A stretch of 64,000 bases of DNA from Nitrospirota bacterium (GTDB lineage: Bacteria; Nitrospinota_A; UBA7883; JACRGQ01), in the NCBI GenBank assembly GCA_024275955.1, contig JAJRYD010000026.1:17834-81833 (forward strand), given 5' to 3'. Shown here piece after piece: positions 9,408 through 21,300 of the stretch (within the stretch, counting starts at the first letter, position 1; each line of letters begins with the position of its first letter). The notes below the pieces were generated by a model, which worked only from the letters and a program-made list of their open reading frames with translations, did no database searches and was not told where the DNA came from. The position numbers were made by a program, and so were the translations under genes.

Positions 9408-10772
9408 TTGAGTTCTATTTTGATAGCCGACGATGAAAAAAGCATGAGGGAGATGCTTGAGATTATGCTCACGGATAAAGGGTACCGCATCTTTACCGCT
9501 TCCAGCTCTAAAGAGGCGAGTGAGGTTTTGAACAATAACGATATTGACCTTTTAATTTCCGATATGAAAATGCCGTCCGATGGCGGTATAGGCTTGCTGA
9601 AGAACTCTCTTAGGCTGGACAAAGCCCGTCCGGTGATAATGATTACCGCTTATGCTTCTGCCGGAAGCGCGGTCGAGGCGATGAAGCTTGGCGCTTTTGA
9701 CTATCTTACAAAACCTTTTAAGCTGGATGAAATTGAACTGGTAGTGAGGAACGCCTTAGAGCGCAGAAATCTTATACTCGAAAACAAAAATCTTAAAAGC
9801 GAGCTTGAAAAAAGTCGCGGCAAGCGGGACATGATAGGAAAGTCGAGAGAGATGAATGAAATCAGGGCTGTGGTAGACCGTGTCGCGGATAGCAGTGCTA
9901 CGGTGCTTATAACCGGCGAGAGCGGTACCGGCAAGGAGCTTATAGCGCAATCTCTTCATACCAGCTCTTCAAGGCGCGCCAAGCCGTTTCTTTCTATCAA
10001 CTGCGGGGCGATGCCGGAGCATCTTTTGGAGAGCGAGCTTTTTGGCCATGTAAAAGGAGCCTTTACCGGCGCGTCAGAAGATAAGAAAGGTTTATTGAAG
10101 GCGGCAAACGGGGGAACTTTCTTTTTCGATGAAATTGCCGAGATGTCTACGACTCTGCAAGTCAAACTGGTTAGAGTTATACAAGAGCGTGAAATAAGGC
10201 AGGTAGGCGGAATAAATGATATAAAGCTCGATGTAAGGTTTATTGCCGCCACCAACCGTGAGATCGAAGAAGCTGTCAGGGACGGTAGTTTTAGAGAAGA
10301 TCTTTATTACCGCCTTAATGTTGTTTCTATAAAGGCACCAAGCCTGCGCCAGAGACGGGAAGATATTCCACTGCTGGCAAAACATTTTCTTAGTAGGTTT
10401 AATATGGAAAACAATTCCCTTATACAGGGCTTTACTCCTGAGGCGATGAAGCTTATGGAGGAGTACCAGTGGCGTGGTAACATACGGGAGCTGGAAAATG
10501 TAGTGGAGCGTGCCGTTGTACTGGAAACCGATAAATGGATAACGCCGGAAAATCTTCCAGATAATTTGAGGTATCCTGTTTCCAGCTCTGATAATATAGT
10601 AATTCCGCAACAAGGAATCGACCTTGAAAAGAAGCTTAGTGAGATAGAAAAGGGTATAATCACCACTGCTCTCAAAAAAAGTTTGGGTTCAAGGAAGGTT
10701 GCGGCAAAACTTTTAAATATGAATTTAAGATCTCTGCGTTATAAAATCGGCAAATATGATATTTCACTTTAG
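9408..10772 (+). CDS. Sigma-54-dependent response regulator, NtrC family
   Basis: This 454-aa protein has a receiver domain (about 1-120, with ADDEK and phospho-acceptor Asp in LLISDMKMP), an AAA+ domain (about 140-370) and a Fis-type helix-turn-helix at the C-terminus (LNMNLRSLRYKI). The AAA+ part shows Walker A GESGTGKE and the sigma-54 contact loop GAFTGA, so it should activate sigma-54 promoters when phosphorylated. The start is TTG at 9408 behind a GGGAGA site. No histidine kinase gene is adjacent, so its partner is elsewhere. The 3' end overlaps the next gene by 17 bp. Confidence 0.94.
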   Translation: MSSILIADDEKSMREMLEIMLTDKGYRIFTASSSKEASEVLNNNDIDLLISDMKMPSDGGIGLLKNSLRLDKARPVIMITAYASAGSAVEAMKLGAFDYLTKPFKLDEIELVVRNALERRNLILENKNLKSELEKSRGKRDMIGKSREMNEIRAVVDRVADSSATVLITGESGTGKELIAQSLHTSSSRRAKPFLSINCGAMPEHLLESELFGHVKGAFTGASEDKKGLLKAANGGTFFFDEIAEMSTTLQVKLVRVIQEREIRQVGGINDIKLDVRFIAATNREIEEAVRDGSFREDLYYRLNVVSIKAPSLRQRREDIPLLAKHFLSRFNMENNSLIQGFTPEAMKLMEEYQWRGNIRELENVVERAVVLETDKWITPENLPDNLRYPVSSSDNIVIPQQGIDLEKKLSEIEKGIITTALKKSLGSRKVAAKLLNMNLRSLRYKIGKYDISL

Positions 10773-12807
10773 GCTTTTTTCTATCGCGTTTTTGATAACC
10801 GCGTTTTTTGCGGCAGGTTGCGCCACCACCGCGCCTGTGCCAAAGCCTAAAAAAAAGGTGCAGTCTCCAAAAGAATATAAAAAGAGTGGTGCTGGGCCGG
10901 ACGAGTCGGCGAGGCTTCGTGATGATGCCCAAAGAGCCAGAAATCAGCAAAAGCTTATAAAGGCCTACAAGGAAATGACCGAGGAGTTTCCCCGAGGTAA
11001 AGATTCTGGTTTCGCGTGGTTTAGGCTTGGTCAGCACTACATGAACATTAGAGACTACAGATCGGCGTTAAACGCCTTCGAAAAGGTCGTTACCTATTTT
11101 TCGGATGAACCATACTATTTCGAATCGTATATCAACGTCGGCATAAGCCTTGTTTATCTTAAAAGGCATTCGCAGGCGGAAGATGTCCTTAGAAAGGCGT
11201 ACGCAAAGGCAAGTAGTAAAAGGGGGATGTCGACAATCCTTTACCATCTTGGAGAGAACGCCTACCTGCTAAGCGATTTTAAAAAGGCGGTTAGATGGTT
11301 TATCGCGGCGATTGATATCAACGGAAGCTTTCGACGGCAGGCTGAAAGGCGGATAAGGCTGATTTTCCATAATTTTCTTTCGGAGGAAGATTTATACCTT
11401 TTCGCGATGCGGTATAAAACTAAGTTTCCGGCAGATGTCGCGTATCTTGAGCTTATCCAGATATACAAAAGAAACGCGGACTATATAAGCCTTGACGATA
11501 TACGAAAAGAGGCGAATGCGGCGTTCCCAGGCTTAGAGGCCGAGAAAAAGGAGCTTGAGGTGACAGCCGCTCCAGAAGGGGCTATTACCATCGGGGGGAT
11601 TTTTCCGCTTACAGGCAAAGACGCGGGGAAAGGGAGTGACGCTTTGCGTGGGGTTCAGCTCGCGTTTTCGATTAATGACACCGTTGTAAGTAAGAACAAC
11701 GTAAGGCTCTCAATAAAGGATTCGCAAAGTCTGCTTTCCGGTGCCGCTAAAGTGGCAAAAGAGTTTGGACAGGACAGCTCGGTGGTATCGGTGGTTGGTC
11801 CTTTTTCTGGCGACAGGTTGCTCGCCGTGTCAAGGGAACTGAGTAGGCACGGGATACCTGTTTTCTCTCAGGGGGAATTAAGTGGAATTCAAGGGAATAC
11901 CGTTTTTCCAATAGGGGTTTCCGGAAAGCATCAAGCTGAAATTATAAGCGAGCTTGCGGTAGATAACTTTGGTTTTTACCGCGTAGCAATCCTCTACCCG
12001 CAGGATGAGTACGGCAGAAGCATAATGAGATCATTTCAGGAAAGCATGAATCTTCTTGGAGCCAAAGTTGTTGTATCCGAGTCATATCACCCAGAGGCGA
12101 CGGACTTTGGCGCGCAGATAAAAAAAATGGGTGGTATCAGCGATTCTAAAATAAGGGATATCATTTACAAAATGGTGGAGGAAAACGAGGAGATTACGCC
12201 CGAAGAGATAAATGAAACACTTGAGATGAAATACCAGAACGGCTTGACGATTCCATATATAGTGAAGTATAGAGAGCTTCCGCTTACACCGGATAATTTT
12301 TCTATCGGCCTAAGGGTAAGCTATGATGCTCTCTACATTCCGGGGAAATACAATGTTGCAGGTCTCATCCTGCCGGAATTAGCTTTTTACAATATCTCTG
12401 CCCCCCAAGTGTTTGGTAGCGACCTTTATCTTTCGCAATCTCTGCTTTCAATAGCCAAGAGGCATGCCGAGGGGGTTATTTTTCCGGTTGAATTTTATGT
12501 AGGTTCGGAACGGTTTTTTGTTAGGAGATTTGTCGAAAACTTTGAAAACGCGTTCGGGGTAAAGCCGGGGCTAGAGGCGGCTAGAGCGTTTGACGCTGTC
12601 AGCCTTATTTTATCCGCGATAGGAAACGGAGCTTACAACAGGGCCAAAATAGCCGAACGCATCGGAAATATGGAAACCTACCTTGGTGTCAGCGGCGGAT
12701 ACAGCGGGGCTGGCGGCGGAGTTTTAGAAAAATCTCCCTTTTTTATGACAGTTAAAAAAGGGAAATTGATAGAATATAATCCTCTTAAGGCTGAGCTTAG
12801 GCAATAA
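10756..12807 (+). CDS. LppC-like lipoprotein: TPR region plus periplasmic-binding-protein domain
   Basis: This 683-aa protein starts with a lipoprotein signal peptide; the lipobox is AAGC, giving a lipidated Cys near residue 22. An N-terminal helical-repeat region (about 60-250, TPR-like) precedes a type 1 periplasmic-binding domain (about 270-680, beginning IGGIFPLTGKDAG). This is the architecture of LpoA/LppC penicillin-binding-protein activators and their relatives, so a role in regulating peptidoglycan synthesis is plausible. Branched-chain amino-acid receptor homology is the alternative reading of the second domain. A charged helical insertion around 475-500 (EENEEITPEEINE) is unusual. 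The start codon lies inside the preceding regulator gene. Confidence 0.8.
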   Translation: MIFHFRLFSIAFLITAFFAAGCATTAPVPKPKKKVQSPKEYKKSGAGPDESARLRDDAQRARNQQKLIKAYKEMTEEFPRGKDSGFAWFRLGQHYMNIRDYRSALNAFEKVVTYFSDEPYYFESYINVGISLVYLKRHSQAEDVLRKAYAKASSKRGMSTILYHLGENAYLLSDFKKAVRWFIAAIDINGSFRRQAERRIRLIFHNFLSEEDLYLFAMRYKTKFPADVAYLELIQIYKRNADYISLDDIRKEANAAFPGLEAEKKELEVTAAPEGAITIGGIFPLTGKDAGKGSDALRGVQLAFSINDTVVSKNNVRLSIKDSQSLLSGAAKVAKEFGQDSSVVSVVGPFSGDRLLAVSRELSRHGIPVFSQGELSGIQGNTVFPIGVSGKHQAEIISELAVDNFGFYRVAILYPQDEYGRSIMRSFQESMNLLGAKVVVSESYHPEATDFGAQIKKMGGISDSKIRDIIYKMVEENEEITPEEINETLEMKYQNGLTIPYIVKYRELPLTPDNFSIGLRVSYDALYIPGKYNVAGLILPELAFYNISAPQVFGSDLYLSQSLLSIAKRHAEGVIFPVEFYVGSERFFVRRFVENFENAFGVKPGLEAARAFDAVSLILSAIGNGAYNRAKIAERIGNMETYLGVSGGYSGAGGGVLEKSPFFMTVKKGKLIEYNPLKAELRQ

Positions 12808-12826
12808 TTTAAAATCTTCCTTAGAA

Positions 12827-13366
12827 CTACTTGTTTGCCTCGTCGTACAGCTTTATTACCTCTTTGGTAATATCTATCGAATCGTCGAAGTAAACGATAG
12901 AGCCTGGTGCCGTCGGTTTTTTGCTTCCTTCAAAAACTATGGTGTACCCTTCCTTTTTCGCGTAATCTTCGATAACTTTCATTATGCCGATGTAGATTTT
13001 TTCCGTAGCCGCTTTTTGCGTCGCGACAAATTCAGCTCTGCGGTCTTCGCTATATCTTTCCAGCTCTTTGCCGAGCTTTCGGAATTTTGTTTCTTTTTCC
13101 ACTCTTGCCTGTTCGCTAAGCATAAATCCTTGAGTTTTTAATTCATCACGCAGTTTTTTTACCTCTTCGGCTTTTTGCATAATGATGTCTTGCTGTTTTT
13201 GCATCCGCTTTTTCATTTTATCAACGGTCTCCCGTCCTTTTTTTGTTTCATTAAGGGCCATTTGAAGGTCTACAATGCCGATTTTGCCAGATTCGACAGC
13301 CTCCAACGGCAGGTAGCTTATCAGCAGGGTCAGTCCCGCAAAAATAGCGACTAAATTTTTTTTCAT
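12827..13366 (-). CDS. OmpH/Skp family periplasmic chaperone
   Basis: I place the start at the ATG at 13366 (MKKNLVAIFAGL), which has a GGAGAGAG ribosome binding site and begins directly with a signal peptide; an upstream in-frame start would add an unlikely charged extension. The 179-aa product has KIGIVDLQMALNET, typical of the Skp/OmpH family, then a long charged coiled coil (about 40-130) that forms the tentacles, and a C-terminal beta segment. Skp chaperones carry unfolded outer-membrane proteins across the periplasm to BamA. bamA lies immediately upstream, as in many Gram-negative genomes. Confidence 0.9.
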   Translation of the reverse strand: MKKNLVAIFAGLTLLISYLPLEAVESGKIGIVDLQMALNETKKGRETVDKMKKRMQKQQDIIMQKAEEVKKLRDELKTQGFMLSEQARVEKETKFRKLGKELERYSEDRRAEFVATQKAATEKIYIGIMKVIEDYAKKEGYTIVFEGSKKPTAPGSIVYFDDSIDITKEVIKLYDEANK

Positions 13367-13391
13367 TCCACTCTCTCCTTTTTCAATTTTA

Positions 13392-15698
13392 TTAGAAACC
13401 AAGTCTACCAATATTCAGGTTGAACTGCGTGGGCGCCTCACCATCTTTTCTATCCAGCTTAAAGCCCCATGTCATCACTATAGGTCCCATAGGGGTTAAG
13501 AAGCGAAGCCCGAACCCGTATGAATGTCTCATCTTGCCAAAGTCGTACCGTTTGTTGGTAGTTTTGGAGAGGTTTCCAATCTCTCCGTAAATCTGTCCAC
13601 GATCATAAAAGAGCATAGCACTAATCATTTTTGAAAAAGGATAGTTTATTTCGGTAGAAAGAAGAAGCGAAGAATCGCCGCCGATTGAATCGCCGATATT
13701 GTCTACAGGCCCGATATCATCGAACGTAAAGCCCCGCAGTGAGCTACCACTGAGGAAGTAGTTTTCAAATAACGGCAGTGTCTGGTTGCCGTAGCCCCTT
13801 GCATGTTTTACATCGCCCTTGAGCCGGAGAACGAATTCATAAGGCAGGGCATAATACCTATTGCCCGACAGTTCGGCCTTATAGAAATTAAGAGCGCCTC
13901 CAAACGGTCCGCCGGCAACTTCCATAGAACTTACTACCTTGAAACCGCTGGTAGGGAAATAGATGTTGTCTACGGTATTGATGGTGTAGATAGGCGTAAG
14001 CGAGCTTGTGAGGTTGTTTCCTTCCAGCGAGAGGAGATAAGTGCCGCTTGAGGCTAAGTCGTTCAGGCTGACTTTGACTTTCTGAATTTTGTATTGCAGT
14101 TTTACAGAGCTATATTCTCCTAAGGCTCTTCCTATCGTCGCGTCTCCACCTTTTGTCCTTGTCGTATATGTAATCCAGTTGTTCTTTTTTGAGAACGCGC
14201 TGAAGCGGAGGAAGATATCTCTGTTTCTGAATTTTGGTTCGGTAAGGCTTAAGGAGTACTCTTCTCGCAGATTAGAGTTGCTAACTATTAAAGAGAGCTG
14301 TTTTCCGGTGCCGAATAGGTTTTTTTCCGTTATGCCAAGGTTGAGGGATATATTTTCGACACTGTTGTAAGAAAACCCTACTTGGAAGTTTCCCGTAGTT
14401 TGCTCAATTACGGCAACATTTAGATCCATCTGGTCAGGACGGTCCCCGCTCTTTTGCTCTATGTTAATACCTCCAAAAAAGCCGGTATTGTTTAACCTCT
14501 GCCTTGTCCTGCGCATTTTAGAGCCTTTAAAAAGCTCGCCTTCGTGAAACCGGAACTCGCGTCTTATGACATTCCCATGGGTTTTATCGTTTCCCGAAAT
14601 AGTTATCTTCCCGATGTAGACCATATCGCCGGGGCTTACTTTCAGATGAATATCTACCATCTTGGCCTCTTCGTCTTCTGTGATATTCGGCATGACATTA
14701 GCGTAGGCGTACCCTTTGTCGGAATACATCTCTGTAACTTTAAATATATTTTCACGAAATGTTGACTGGTTGAACGGGTCTCCCTCTTTGAGGGTTACTT
14801 TTTCCAATATCTCCTCGGCGGTAAATACCGCGTCTCCTTCGGCGGTTATCTTTCTTACAAAATACTGACTCCCTTCATTAACAAAGAAGTTGACCATTAT
14901 TCGTCCCTTTTCCTGGTCTACTTCGATTCTTGGTTCTTCAATTCTTGACTTTATATAGCCAAAGTCACGGTATTTTGATTCAATCCTAAGCCTATCGGTT
15001 TTGATTGACTCTTTTTCGTAGTTGCCGCCGCTTCCCAGAAAAGACCAAAATCCGACAGGCTTTGTTTGCATGCTTTTGCCAAGTACAAAATCTTCTATCG
15101 CTTTATTTCCATAGAAATTAACTTCCGAAATTTTGATTTTCTGATTTTCCTTGATGGCGTATGTAATGTCGACCTGACGGTTGCCTGCATCTGCTACTAT
15201 CGGAGTTATCTTGGTAAAGTAAAACCCTTTTTTCCTGTACCTCTCTTTTATTTTGTTAATATCTTTTTGAAGCACATGCTTTTGGAAGTAGGTTCCTTTT
15301 TTCATTTTAAGAAAAATCTTTAAATCTTTTTTCGGAATTTCTTTTAAGCCTTTGAACGCGACCGATTTGACAAAAGGTTTTTCTTTTACCCTAAAGGTCA
15401 GGATAATGCCGTCTATCTCCTCGTCCGTTTCCAGCTGAATGTCGTCAAAATATTTGAGCGCGAATATGCGCCTTATATCTTCTCTAGTTTTGGTTACGGA
15501 ATATCTTTCGCCTGTTTTCGAGTGGATGTAAAACCGTATGGTGTTGTTGTTGGCCCGCTGGTTCCCTGTTATTTTTATTTCCTTGATTTTTTTGGAAAAA
15601 TCGAGCGCGGTGGAATAAGCGGGAAAAAGGAAAATAGATATTACGCAAAAAAGCGCAAGCCACAAACGGCTATGTTTATATTCCCTCATCCCCTGCAC
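13392..15698 (-). CDS. bamA: BamA outer-membrane protein assembly factor
   Basis: This 768-aa protein inserts beta-barrel proteins into the outer membrane. After a signal peptide (YKHSRLWLALFCVISIF) come five POTRA-like repeats (about 35-420), then a 16-strand barrel. The barrel carries the usual late motifs (NYFLSGSSLRGF, FDRGQ-like YDRGQIYGE) and ends in Phe, the BAM recognition residue. I keep the GTG at 15698 because AAAGGG lies at good spacing; an ATG nine bases further in is possible. It sits between clpC and ompH on the minus strand, and ompH follows 25 bp later. Confidence 0.95.
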   Translation of the reverse strand: MQGMREYKHSRLWLALFCVISIFLFPAYSTALDFSKKIKEIKITGNQRANNNTIRFYIHSKTGERYSVTKTREDIRRIFALKYFDDIQLETDEEIDGIILTFRVKEKPFVKSVAFKGLKEIPKKDLKIFLKMKKGTYFQKHVLQKDINKIKERYRKKGFYFTKITPIVADAGNRQVDITYAIKENQKIKISEVNFYGNKAIEDFVLGKSMQTKPVGFWSFLGSGGNYEKESIKTDRLRIESKYRDFGYIKSRIEEPRIEVDQEKGRIMVNFFVNEGSQYFVRKITAEGDAVFTAEEILEKVTLKEGDPFNQSTFRENIFKVTEMYSDKGYAYANVMPNITEDEEAKMVDIHLKVSPGDMVYIGKITISGNDKTHGNVIRREFRFHEGELFKGSKMRRTRQRLNNTGFFGGINIEQKSGDRPDQMDLNVAVIEQTTGNFQVGFSYNSVENISLNLGITEKNLFGTGKQLSLIVSNSNLREEYSLSLTEPKFRNRDIFLRFSAFSKKNNWITYTTRTKGGDATIGRALGEYSSVKLQYKIQKVKVSLNDLASSGTYLLSLEGNNLTSSLTPIYTINTVDNIYFPTSGFKVVSSMEVAGGPFGGALNFYKAELSGNRYYALPYEFVLRLKGDVKHARGYGNQTLPLFENYFLSGSSLRGFTFDDIGPVDNIGDSIGGDSSLLLSTEINYPFSKMISAMLFYDRGQIYGEIGNLSKTTNKRYDFGKMRHSYGFGLRFLTPMGPIVMTWGFKLDRKDGEAPTQFNLNIGRLGF

Positions 15699-15759
15699 GG
15701 AAAAACCCTTTAGATATGTTTTTGGTCTGTTTTAGAAGATTGCCAATTGAATGACCACG

Positions 15760-18189
15760 CTACAGGCTTTCAACTGTGGTTTTTTCTTCCAGAAAAATGG
15801 CATCGTCTTTTAAGGAAACAATCGCCGTTCCGCCCGGAAGAAGCTCGCCGTAAAGGATTTTGTCCGAAAGCGGGTTCTCAAGATACTTCTGTATTGATCG
15901 CTTAATAGGCCTTGCCCCATTGGACTGGTCGTACCCCTTGTCCATGAGCCATTTTTTGGCATCGTCGCTTATTTCTATTTCAATTTTCTCTTCCCTTAGC
16001 CGTTCGGCCAGTTTTTCCAGCTGGAGGTCTACAATTTTAGAAATAGAATTACGGTTAAGCTTGTTGAATACTACGACTTCGTCAACCCTGTTTAGAAACT
16101 CAGGGCTGAATGTCCGTTTTAACTCGCCTCGTATTTCGTCCGACATCTTTTTGTAGCCGAACTCCTCTGCCTCGGATTGGAAACCGAGAGAGACACTTTT
16201 TTCGATAGCTCTTGCGGAAAGGTTAGATGTCATTATAAGTATTACATTTCTAAAGCTTACCTGCCTGCCGTAGCTGTCGGTCAAAATGCCTTCATCCATA
16301 ATTTGAAGAAGCATCTGGTAAATATCGGGATGTCCCTTTTCTATCTCATCAAGCAGTACCACAGAGTAAGGTTTGCGGCGCACCCGTTCCGTAAGCTGGC
16401 CACCTTCTTCGTAGCCGACGTAGCCGGGAGGCGCTCCGGTAAGCTTGGAGGCGGTAAACTTTTCGTTAAATTCCGACATATCAAGCCTTATAATCGCTTT
16501 TCTGTCGCCAAAGAGGTGTTCTGCTACCACGTTGGCGAGTTCGGTTTTCCCAACGCCGGTCGGCCCTAGAAACAGGAAACTCCCCATAGGCTTAGAGTGG
16601 TCCTTAAGGCCGGCGCGCGACCTGCGCACCGCCTCGCATACGATATCGACAGCTTTATCCTGCCCGAATACTTTTTGTCGGATATCAAAGGCCATTTCTT
16701 TTAAACGCTCAGTCTCTTCTTTGGCGATTCGGCTCAAAGGTATTCCGGTAATCGCGGAGACAACCTCTGCTATATCGGCTTCAGTCACTTCCGGTATCGC
16801 GTCGTTCGACTCATTGTCCCACTGGTCTTTGAGCGACTCCAGATCTTTTCGGAGCTTTTCCTCCTTATCGCGCAGTTCTACAGCTTTGTCAAAATCTTGC
16901 CGTTCGATATTTTCCTTTTTGTCGCGCACGGCACCGTCTATCTTTCTTTGCATATCACGGACAACCGGAGGGTATGTAACCTGCCTGAGGCGCACTCTAG
17001 AGCCTGCTTCATCGACGAGGTCTATCGCCTTGTCCGGCAGAAACCTGTCGTTTATATATTTATCTGAAAGCGTTGCCGCCGCCTTTATAGCTTCGTCGAG
17101 TATTGTCGCGTGATGGTGGGTTTCATATTCTGCCTTTAGGCCCCGGATAATCTGAATTGTCTCATCGACAGATGGAGCGGCGACCATTATCGGCTGGAAC
17201 CGCCTTTCGAGTGCGCCGTTTTTTTCTATGTACTTGCGGTATTCATCGGTGGTCGTCGCTCCTATGCACTGTATGTCACCGCGAGAAAGAGCAGGCTTTA
17301 GCATGTTGGAAGCATCCACAGAGCCTTCCGCCGCGCCGGCCCCTACCAGTGTGTGAATTTCATCTATAAAGAGAATAACTTTCGATGAGGCGAGAATCTC
17401 TTTCATTATCGCTTTTATTCTTTGTTCAAACTGTCCGCGATATTTGGTGCCGGCTATTATCGCGCCGAGGTCCAGCGAGATTACCTGTTTATCGTAAAGA
17501 AGTTGCGGAACTTCTCTCTCTATAATTCTCTGCGCGAGCCCTTCCACGATTGCGGTTTTGCCTACACCGGGTTCTCCAATCAGGATGGGGTTGTTTTTAG
17601 TCCTTCTAGCTAAAATCTGTATAAGCCGTTCTATTTCGCCTTCGCGTCCTATAACTGGGTCGAGTTTCTTTTTGGCGGCTAGTTCCGTAAGGTCCCTGCC
17701 GAATTCATCCAGAGCTGGAGTTTTTGTTTTTTCTTTTTCTTGCGGAGAGGCAGGCTCGCGAAGGAGGTTGATAGTCTGCTCCCGTATATCTATATAATTG
17801 ATATTCACACCGATAAGTACGCGCGCGGCGACACCTTCTTTTTCCCTCATAAGGCCTAGAAGCAGATGCTCAGTGCCTATGTAGGTGTGTCCCATAGAAC
17901 GGGCTTCCTCTACCGAAAATTCTAAAACCTTTTTTGCCCGCGCGGTGAATGGAATGTCGCCGATTACAAGAGAGCTGGAGCTTGGCGGCATCAGCCTTAC
18001 TATTTCCAGATTGATATGGCTGGTGTCTACTCCCAGCCTTTTGAGCACGGCGATCGCCACACCTCCGCCATCGCGTAGAATTCCGAGTAACAGATGTTCG
18101 GTGCCTAGATATTCATGCTGATTTTTTTCTGCTTCTTCCCGGGCTAGAATGACTACTTTTCTTGCCCGTTCTGTAAATCGTTTAAACAT
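15760..18189 (-). CDS. clpC: ATP-dependent Clp protease ATPase subunit ClpC
   Basis: This 809-aa Hsp100 ATPase unfolds substrates for ClpP. Two N-terminal Clp repeats (about 1-145) are followed by ATPase domain D1 with [14 protein letters not shown] middle UVR segment ([22 protein letters not shown] region) distinguishes ClpC from ClpA. Domain D2 carries [13 protein letters not shown], and a C-terminal domain closes the protein. Length and order are standard. No mcsA/mcsB/ctsR genes accompany it, unlike Firmicute clpC operons, so its adaptor system is not visible here. It leads the minus-strand cluster with bamA and ompH. Confidence 0.95.
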   Translation of the reverse strand: MFKRFTERARKVVILAREEAEKNQHEYLGTEHLLLGILRDGGGVAIAVLKRLGVDTSHINLEIVRLMPPSSSSLVIGDIPFTARAKKVLEFSVEEARSMGHTYIGTEHLLLGLMREKEGVAARVLIGVNINYIDIREQTINLLREPASPQEKEKTKTPALDEFGRDLTELAAKKKLDPVIGREGEIERLIQILARRTKNNPILIGEPGVGKTAIVEGLAQRIIEREVPQLLYDKQVISLDLGAIIAGTKYRGQFEQRIKAIMKEILASSKVILFIDEIHTLVGAGAAEGSVDASNMLKPALSRGDIQCIGATTTDEYRKYIEKNGALERRFQPIMVAAPSVDETIQIIRGLKAEYETHHHATILDEAIKAAATLSDKYINDRFLPDKAIDLVDEAGSRVRLRQVTYPPVVRDMQRKIDGAVRDKKENIERQDFDKAVELRDKEEKLRKDLESLKDQWDNESNDAIPEVTEADIAEVVSAITGIPLSRIAKEETERLKEMAFDIRQKVFGQDKAVDIVCEAVRRSRAGLKDHSKPMGSFLFLGPTGVGKTELANVVAEHLFGDRKAIIRLDMSEFNEKFTASKLTGAPPGYVGYEEGGQLTERVRRKPYSVVLLDEIEKGHPDIYQMLLQIMDEGILTDSYGRQVSFRNVILIMTSNLSARAIEKSVSLGFQSEAEEFGYKKMSDEIRGELKRTFSPEFLNRVDEVVVFNKLNRNSISKIVDLQLEKLAERLREEKIEIEISDDAKKWLMDKGYDQSNGARPIKRSIQKYLENPLSDKILYGELLPGGTAIVSLKDDAIFLEEKTTVESL

Positions 18190-18309
18190 TGTTGTCTCCT
18201 ACATTCATACATCTGGCTATTCCAGCCAGCTTTGCGGCAACATCCCACCGCCATATCGGCCTAATACTCTTATCGGATGAGAGGCTAATATTGATTATAA
18301 TCAAATTCT

Positions 18310-21300
18310 ATGAATATAGCCCGATTTTCTGTCAAAAATCCTGTCTTTGCCAATCTCCTCCTAATGGTGATGCTTGTTGGTGGTGCAATTTCATACCATG
18401 CGATGCCGCGGGAGGTGTTCCCCGAGGTGCCTCTTGATATGATTATTGTAACCTCTGAGTATGTAGGGGCACCGCCTGAAGAGGTTGAAAAGCTTATTAC
18501 TATCCCTATAGAAAATGCTCTTGAAGCTGTTGAAAACATAGAATATATCTCATCTCAGAGCTATGAAAACATCTCGGTTGTGGAGGTGAAAATCCAGCAG
18601 GGGACTAAAGATGTTAGGAAAATGATTGACGCGATTAAAGACGAGCTAGCACAGGTGGAAAACTTCCCTGACGATGTTAAAGAGCCTAGGGTAATACTGA
18701 TAGAGAGTGAAATCCCTGTAATAAATGTCGCGGTAGCCGGGGCCGCGCCGGAGACTGTCCGGCGGGAGGCGGCGAAAGAGCTTAAACGCCGCTTGATGAT
18801 GATAAAGGGTGTGGCAAGAATCCAAACGAGCGGGGAGAGGGACCTTGAGATATGGGCAGAGGTAGACCCTTTTCGGATGTCGGCTCTCGGCATTTCTATA
18901 GACAAGGTTGTTTCGGCTATATCTTCAGCCAATGCCAATCTTCCGGCGGGAGAGATATCTTCCGGCAGGCATCAGTTTTCCCTTAGAACCAGCGACGAGA
19001 TAAAAACCGTGGAAGATGTTTCCGATGTTGTTATTTTCCGCGATAACGCCGGCCGTAGCGTGAAGGTTGGGGATATTGCGGAAGTTTCTGAGCAGTTCGA
19101 GGGAAGGCAAACAGCCGGAAGAGTCGACGGCGACGACGCTATAACGATGTACGTTATGAAATCAAGAACCGGCTCGACTATAGAGATAGCAAATGGGGTA
19201 AGGGAGGAGCTGGAAAGGTTTGGCAAGGAGCTTCCTGGCTCTATAGAGCTAAAGCTGAGCCAAGATTCGAGCAGATATATAAAGCAAAGGCTCAAGACCC
19301 TGTATACAAGCGGTGGAATAGGTCTTTTTATGGTCTGCCTTGTGCTTTTCTTTTTTCTTAACTGGCGGATGGCATTTTGGACAGCTTTGGGGATACCTGC
19401 CTCTTTTGCCGGCGCTATTTTGGTAATGGACAGCATAGGTATAACCATCAATATGATGACACTTTTTTCCCTTATTCTGGTTTTGGGCATGGTGGTTGAC
19501 GACGCGATAATAGTTACGGAAAATGTGTTTCGTTATCTTCAGCTTGGCTACTCTTCCGCTAAAGCGGCGGTTGTCGGCACCCAGCAGGTTTTCTGGCCGA
19601 TAATTGCCGCCACCGCCACCACTATGGCGGCGTTTTTGCCGATGCTCTTGATGGATGGCGTTATGGGTAAATTCATATCGACTATTCCGATAGTGGTAAG
19701 TATTACTCTTTTTGCCTCTTTTGTGGAAGCGTTTCTCGTTCTTCCTTCGCATCTGGCAGATTACGCGAAACCGTACGACAGATCCGCAAAGAGCGAGAGA
19801 GATTGGTTCCAAAGCGCAAGGAGAAGGTACCGGACGTTGATCAAAATATTGTTAAGGAGAAGATATCGGACTTTGGCGGTCGTATTAATTGTTTTTGCCG
19901 GAACGGTATACTATGCCAAAACGGAAATGAAATTTGTTTTGTTTCATTCTAAAGATCTTGTAGGGGTTGTAGTCGAGATCGAGATGCCGGTCGGCACCAG
20001 CCTGGAGGAGACAGGGGCGGCACTCGCCAAAGTAGAGGAGATAGCGAAGTCGCTTCCAGAGGAAGATATAAAGGCTACCGTTTCAACAGTCGGCATGCAC
20101 CTTGATTATGATAATGGAAGGTCGAGCTTTGGGAGCAACCTTGGGCAGACATTATTCGAGTCGACCGAGTTCGATACTCCCGGCCGGCGCAACGCTATAA
20201 TCGTCCTTGAAGAGATAAGGGAAAAAGTAAAACTGCTTACCGGAATTTCATCCATAGAGGTAAAACCGCATGGCGGAGGGCCTCCGGTCGGGAGGGCGCT
20301 TGAAGCGAGGGTAAGCGGCGAGGAGTATAAAATTTTAAGAGAGATAGTCCGCGAGGTAAAAAAAGAGATAGCATCTATCCCCGGTGTTAAAGAGATAAGG
20401 GACGATTTTAGCCACGGGAAAAGTGAAATACGGATAAAGCCTGCCCAAGACAAGCTTTCACTTTTCGGCCTTTCCAAGAGAGCGGTAGCCTCTGCGGTAA
20501 GAGCCGGTTTTGACGGGGAGGTAGCGGCTACGGTGAAGAGAGGGAGAGATAATATTGATGTGCGGGTTATGTTTGCGGAACCATATAGAAACGATATTGA
20601 TTTTATAACGGAGCTTTCGGTTCCTCTGCCACTTGAAGAAGGGCAGGTAAGGCTTTCCTCCGTGGCAGAACTGGAATGGAAAGAAGGGTTCGCAACCATA
20701 AACCGCTATAACCGTCAAAGAACGATAAAGGTTTTTGCCGATGTCGATAAGAAAATTATCACATCTTCCGAACTTGCCGAAATTGTCTCCAAACGGTTTG
20801 AAAACCTCTCAAAGGAATTTCCCGGCTATTCTCTGGGCTTTGGGGGAGAAAAGGAGGAACAGGAAAAATCAATCAAGTCGCTCATAGATGCAAGCATCCT
20901 CGGCCTTATGATTATCTATCTTATCCTCGGTACGCTTTTTAAATCGTTCCTCCAGCCTTTTGTAGTGATAGCGGCGATTCCGTTTTCTTTTATCGGCGTT
21001 GTGCTGGGACACGAGATAATGGGCGAGCCGATAGGCTTTCTATCTCTTATAGGCTTAGCGGCACTCACGGGGATTGTTGTAAATGACTCGCTGGTAATGG
21101 TCGATTTTATCAACAACGCGCGGAGGGGAGGGGCATCGAGATGGCTTTCGATACTTCGTTCTGCGTTTGTCCGCTTTAGGGCTGTAATACTTACATCGCT
21201 CACGACGATTCTTGGGCTTTCCACCTTGGCGTTTAAAACGACAGGTCAGGCGGCGTTTCTTGCCCCGATGGCTATATCAATCGTCTTTGGTCTCGTTTTC